A stretch of DNA of 64,000 bases. Origin: Pseudarthrobacter raffinosi. Lineage in GTDB: Bacteria > Actinomycetota > Actinomycetes > Actinomycetales > Micrococcaceae. Below, in pieces: positions 60,728 to 64,000 of the stretch. Position 1 is the stretch's first letter. Each line of letters begins with the position of its first letter. The position numbers and the translations under genes are program-made. Where the stretch lies: positions 62,001 through 126,000 of the forward strand of contig NZ_JAMXBH010000012.1 of NCBI RefSeq assembly GCF_023913735.1, written 5' to 3'. The notes under the pieces are model-generated. The model ran no database searches, was not told where the DNA came from, and saw nothing but the letters and a program-made list of their open reading frames with translations.

Positions 60728-61692
60728 CCTTTAGAGGCCGTAATCACGCGGACCGGCGTTCCCTCCAGCCAGGCCTTGACGTCCTCGAACGCGCCACCGT
60801 AGAACTGCCGGTAGCTCTCCGCTGTCACGTAGCCGAGGTGCGGGGACAGGACAGTGTTGGGGGCGCTGAGCAGCGGGTGGCCCGCGGGAAGTGGTTCCTG
60901 GTCAAAAACGTCCAGGGCCGCGCCCCGGATCCAGCCCTCGTTCAAAGCCCGCACCAGGGAATCCTGGTTCACCAGCGGACCCCGCGAGGTGTTCACCAGG
61001 ATGCCTTCCGGACCCAGGAGCCGCAGTTCCTGCTCACCCACGATGTCCTCGGAACGGGGAGACAACCGCAGATGGAGGGTGACGACGTCGGAATTCCTGA
61101 AAAGGTCCTCCTTGCTGACCTTCTGGACCCCGGCCTCAGCCGCGGCCTCAGCGGTGAGATTCTGGCTCCAGGCGAGCACCTCCATGCCGAACGCCTGCCC
61201 GTAGGCCGCGATCCGCCGCCCGGTCTTGCCCAGGCCCACGATGCCCAAGGTCTTGCCGGACAGCTCCATCCCCACCGAGGTCTGCCACGTGCCGGCGCGC
61301 AGCGAGTTCTCCTCGGCCGGGAGGTTGCGGGCGATCGCGAGCAGCAAAGCCCAGGTCAGTTCGGGCGCGGCTGTGGGTGACCCGGGCGTGCCGCACACGG
61401 TGATGCCGAGTTCCGCTGCTGCGGCCACATCGATGGCGGCGTTGGCCATGCCGGTGGTCACCAGCAGCTTCAGCGCCGGGAGCCGTTCCAGCACGGTACG
61501 GGGGAACGGGGTCCGCTCACGCATCGCAATGACGATCTGGTAGTCGGCGAGCGCCGCTGCCAGGGCGTCCTCGGACTGGAAGGGCTCGCGGAAGACGGAC
61601 GTTGTGACGCCTGTCGATTCCAGGGAGGACCAGTCGGCGAAGGCGTGCGCCACGTCCTGGTAGTCGTCGAGGATGGCAAGCCGTTGCTGCAT
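60724..61692 (-). CDS. D-2-hydroxyacid dehydrogenase family protein
   Basis: 322 residues. The NAD site is GIVGLGKTGRRIAAYGQAFGM; catalytic Arg in VNTSRGPLVN, Glu in DVFDQEPLPAGHP and His in LSPHLGYVT. The N-terminus (RLAILDDYQDVAHAFADWSSL) matches the branch of D-isomer dehydrogenases with unknown natural substrate. The stop overlaps the stop of the convergent ROK fragment. No ribosome site of note: the start at 61692 has AGGAACAGAC upstream. Confidence 0.93.
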   Translation of the reverse strand: MQQRLAILDDYQDVAHAFADWSSLESTGVTTSVFREPFQSEDALAAALADYQIVIAMRERTPFPRTVLERLPALKLLVTTGMANAAIDVAAAAELGITVCGTPGSPTAAPELTWALLLAIARNLPAEENSLRAGTWQTSVGMELSGKTLGIVGLGKTGRRIAAYGQAFGMEVLAWSQNLTAEAAAEAGVQKVSKEDLFRNSDVVTLHLRLSPRSEDIVGEQELRLLGPEGILVNTSRGPLVNQDSLVRALNEGWIRGAALDVFDQEPLPAGHPLLSAPNTVLSPHLGYVTAESYRQFYGGAFEDVKAWLEGTPVRVITASKG

Positions 61693-61860
61693 GTCTGTTC
61701 CTTCGTCCGAGGGTGCGGCTTAATATCCCCGCACGTTGGGGCCCGCTGGTGTGAGCTTCATCGTATGCCAGGGCGCCATGACGTTGACTGGGGCGTGGGG
61801 GCAATGCGCCGTGATAGCAATGGAAGTGATGAAATCCTTTTTAGCCACCGCGGAATCCTC

Positions 61861-63057
61861 ATGAGCGGACAGTTCCTGGCCAAAGTCCCCAAGGGCTGGA
61901 TTCTCCTGGCCTGTATCGGACTGCTGGCGCTGAACCTGCGTGGACCTTTCGTGGCCGTTGCCCCGGTGGTTGACCTGATGCAGGCCGACCTCGGGTTTAC
62001 CCCCGTGATGTTGGGCCTGCTGACGAGCATCCCGGTGCTGTGCTTCGCGCTCGCCGCGTCGCTGGCGTCACTGACCACGAGGAAGCTCGGCGCGGAGTTC
62101 GCCGTCTCCGTCACCATCCTTGGCGTCCTGGCAGGCGTGATTGTGCGCTCGGCGGGCGGCCCGGGACCGGTGGTTGTGGGCACGGTGATGATTGGCCTCG
62201 CCATCACGGTGGGCAATATCGCCGTGCCGTTGATTATCCGCCGCGACTTCTCCCCGTTGCGCCAAGGGACCGCCATGGGTGTGTACACCGCGGCTCTGAA
62301 CATCGGATCATTCCTGACATCCATGGTCACGGCTCCCTTGGCCGAGCTGGCCGGTTGGCGGGTGGCCCTGGTGTCCGTGGGCATCCTGGCCGTGATTGCC
62401 ATTGTTTTCTGGACCCTCGCCGTGGGCGCCCGCACCGCGTTTGTGCCCTCTCGCACCGTGGTGGCCGGCGGGCAGGAGCACCCGGCCGTCAAGGGTTCCG
62501 GCTGGATTACCGCCGGGCTCACCGCAGGCTTCGCCGGCCAGGCGTTTTCCTATTACGCGGTGACAGCGTGGCTGCCGAGCTATCTCAACGACGAGCTTGG
62601 CATGTCTGCTTCGGCGGCCGGGGCAGGCTCATCGCTGTTCCAGATCTTCGCCATTGTTGGCGGCCTGGGAGTGCCCTTCGCGGCCAAGTATTTCAGTACG
62701 ACGACGACGGCAGTCACCGTGGGGTTGTTGTGGACGGTCGTGCCGGCCGGGCTGCTGCTGGCGCCGGAACTGTGGTGGCTGTGGTCCACGTTCGGCGGCA
62801 TCGCGCAGGGCGGCGGGATCACGCTGATCTTCATCGCCATCATCAAGCTGGCCCGGGACCAGGTGTCCGCGGGCCGGATGTCCGCCACGGTCCAGGGGCT
62901 CGGTTACTGCTTCGGGGCGGTGGCCCCGCCGCTGGTGGGCTTCGTGCACGACGCCTCGGGTTCGTGGACCCCGGCGCTGCTGGTGATCCTGGGCTCGGTG
63001 CTGATGTTCTTCGTCTGCACAACCCTGGCCGTGCGGCTGGTGCCGAAAGGACGCTGA
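61861..63057 (+). CDS. MFS transporter, CynX/NimT type
   Basis: 398 residues with 12 hydrophobic segments. The N-terminal block (LLALNLRGPFVAVAPVVDLMQADLGF) and VGNIAVPLIIRRDFSPLRQGTAMGVYTAALNIGS are characteristic of the cyanate/2-nitroimidazole transporter group. The cargo is unknown. ATG 61861 is preceded by GGAA; an ATG at 61804 (MRRDSNGSDEI) would add 19 residues before the first TM. Diverges from the dehydrogenase gene. Confidence 0.9.
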   Translation: MSGQFLAKVPKGWILLACIGLLALNLRGPFVAVAPVVDLMQADLGFTPVMLGLLTSIPVLCFALAASLASLTTRKLGAEFAVSVTILGVLAGVIVRSAGGPGPVVVGTVMIGLAITVGNIAVPLIIRRDFSPLRQGTAMGVYTAALNIGSFLTSMVTAPLAELAGWRVALVSVGILAVIAIVFWTLAVGARTAFVPSRTVVAGGQEHPAVKGSGWITAGLTAGFAGQAFSYYAVTAWLPSYLNDELGMSASAAGAGSSLFQIFAIVGGLGVPFAAKYFSTTTTAVTVGLLWTVVPAGLLLAPELWWLWSTFGGIAQGGGITLIFIAIIKLARDQVSAGRMSATVQGLGYCFGAVAPPLVGFVHDASGSWTPALLVILGSVLMFFVCTTLAVRLVPKGR

Positions 63058-63102
63058 CGCGTCCCGCCGTCGTACGTTCCCTTGTCCCCTGCATGATTTA
63101 CC

Positions 63103-63205
63103 GACGCTCTCTCACTTAACGCAGCTTAACGACCGACGCTCTCTCACTATCTTGAGGATAGTGAGAGAGCGTCCCGGGTTTTCTTGCATTAAGTGAGAGA
63201 GCGTC
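63103..63205. repeat. Nested palindromic repeat, family E
   Basis: The inner hairpin 63135-63173 (GACGCTCTCTCACTAT..ATAGTGAGAGAGCGTC) is enclosed by outer arms GACGCTCTCTCACTTAA (63103-63119) and TTAAGTGAGAGAGCGTC (63189-63205). The arm sequence occurs four times, twice in each orientation. It fills the gap between the MFS gene and malate synthase. Confidence 0.85.
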
Positions 63206-63321
63206 CGCGGGTCACACGGGTGTTCCGTCGCCGGGCCGGCGCCCCGGATCTCGGGGGTGCCTGTTGCGAAGGGCGTGCCTGCCCGGCGGACGGAAATCTA
63301 TTCAGTGAGCTTGCTGCAGCC

Positions 63322-64000
63322 CTAGGCCGCGGCGAGCTCCTCTTTGGTTGCCTTTTCGCGGGCCTCGGTGAGGTAGCGGGCGTAGGCGGGGAGGGTCAGG
63401 AAGGACGGGAAGTCCTGGCCGAGGGTGACTTCCTCGAAGATGTCGCGGGAGTCTTCGAAGCGGTCGCCGTCGAAGCGTTCCAGGCGTGCGAACTCTTCGT
63501 CGAGCAGTTCCTCGATCCACTGGTGTGTGATGATTTCGCCGCGGTCGGTGATGGCGCTGGCGAACATCCACTGCCAGATCTGGGAGCGGGAGATTTCCGC
63601 GGTGGCGGCGTCCTCCATGAGGTTGTGGATGGCGACGGCGCCGTTCCCGCGGAGCCAGGACTCGATGTAGCGGATACCTACCTCGATGTTGTTCCGGATG
63701 CCCTGCTCGGTGATGGTGCCTTCGGTGGCGGCCACGTTGATGAGGGCGCGGTCATCGGGGATGACGTCCTCACGGGTGCGGTCCAGCTGGTTGGGACGCT
63801 CGCCAAGGATGGCATCGAAAACTTCGCGGCAGACCGGAACCAGGTCCGGGTGGGCCACCCAGGAGCCGTCGAAGCCGTCATTGGCCTCGCGGGTCTTGTC
63901 GGCACGGACCTTCTCGAACGCGTTGGTGTTGGCGGCCTCGTCCTTGCGGTTGGGAACGGCAGCGGCCATACCGCCGATGGCCATGGCGCCGCGCTTGTGG
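63322..64000 (-). CDS. aceB: Malate synthase A, C-terminal part
   Basis: 226 residues visible, cut at the window's right edge. HKRGAMAIGGMAAAVPN, TREANDGFDGSWVAHPDLVP, GERPNQLDRTREDVIPDD, IRNNIEVGIRYIESWLRGNGA and EISRSQIWQWMFASA are malate synthase A C-terminal blocks; the catalytic Asp lies in the MEDAATAEISR segment. Condenses glyoxylate with acetyl-CoA in the glyoxylate shunt. The family's C-terminal end is intact (stop TAG at 63322-63324). Confidence 0.96.
   Translation of the reverse strand, partial: HKRGAMAIGGMAAAVPNRKDEAANTNAFEKVRADKTREANDGFDGSWVAHPDLVPVCREVFDAILGERPNQLDRTREDVIPDDRALINVAATEGTITEQGIRNNIEVGIRYIESWLRGNGAVAIHNLMEDAATAEISRSQIWQWMFASAITDRGEIITHQWIEELLDEEFARLERFDGDRFEDSRDIFEEVTLGQDFPSFLTLPAYARYLTEAREKATKEELAAA

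Noticed and set aside
63103..63205. Possible CRISPR-like repeats
   Set aside because: The repeated arm occurs in both orientations as nested palindromes, without regular unique spacers or cas genes.

Overview
The window comes from a high-GC actinobacterium, most likely Micrococcales of the Arthrobacter/Pseudarthrobacter group. Support: very high GC at third codon positions, many GTG starts, actinobacterial pairings (fba followed by a DUF3151 gene; dnaX-recR downstream of a small SRP RNA), and proteins typical of that group. The assignment is inferred from gene content only.

Layout. 0-9 kb: HAD phosphatase (cut by the window edge), SPOUT RNA methyltransferase, a dead secreted lipase, fba-DUF3151, a uracil-DNA-glycosylase-like gene, a secreted M14 carboxypeptidase, purA and a YegP-type protein. 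8.6-10 kb: an ECF sigma factor coupled to a one-TM partner. 10-16 kb: a minus-strand operon acs-sfnG-metY-CoA-binding protein whose leader carries a SAM riboswitch, with a second CoA-binding gene diverging from it. 16-20.5 kb: a 2OG-Fe(II) oxygenase, then small plus-strand genes (MmcQ/YjbR, DUF1990, TPR, ABM, DUF503) and an endonuclease-like gene bracketed by inverted copies of a 60-bp palindrome. 20.5-24 kb: purS-purQ-purL. 25-30 kb: a large secreted S8 protease facing an operon with two subtilisin-inhibitor-like proteins, one a lipoprotein and one without a signal peptide. 30-35 kb: MarR regulator, two small paralogous proteins, lysC and an ABC exporter pair. 35-40.5 kb: dnaX-recR, SRP RNA and tRNA-Ser(GGA). 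40.5-50.5 kb: MpaB/DUF2236 oxygenase, M23 peptidase, glutathione peroxidase, metallophosphoesterase, Stealth phosphotransferase with a HAD phosphatase, a ParB-like/LytR_C pair, TetR, FrnE-like DsbA and GNAT. 50.5-60.7 kb: a sugar catabolic locus (two Gfo/Idh/MocA dehydrogenases, two sugar isomerase/epimerase-fold proteins, a CUT2 ABC transporter, a divergent ROK regulator) ending in the leftover C-terminus of another ROK gene. 60.7-64 kb: D-2-hydroxyacid dehydrogenase, MFS transporter and the 3' part of malate synthase.

How it works together. The 50.5-60 kb locus fits import of an anhydrosugar or glycoside and its conversion by oxidation, elimination, hydration and reduction, the four-step levoglucosan pathway; the first dehydrogenase resembles levoglucosan dehydrogenase. 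The SAM-controlled operon links methionine synthesis (MetY) and use of dimethylsulfone-type sulfur (SfnG) to acetyl-CoA supply (Acs). purA and purSQL are purine housekeeping genes.

The intergenic DNA is rich in roughly 55-65 bp palindromes of at least four sequence families, usually just after stop codons. A separate 22-bp repeat lies inside three coding sequences, which it extends or interrupts in frame. Inactive genes are the lipase (nonsense plus 1-nt deletion), a small secreted-protein remnant with an in-frame TAG, and the ROK fragment.
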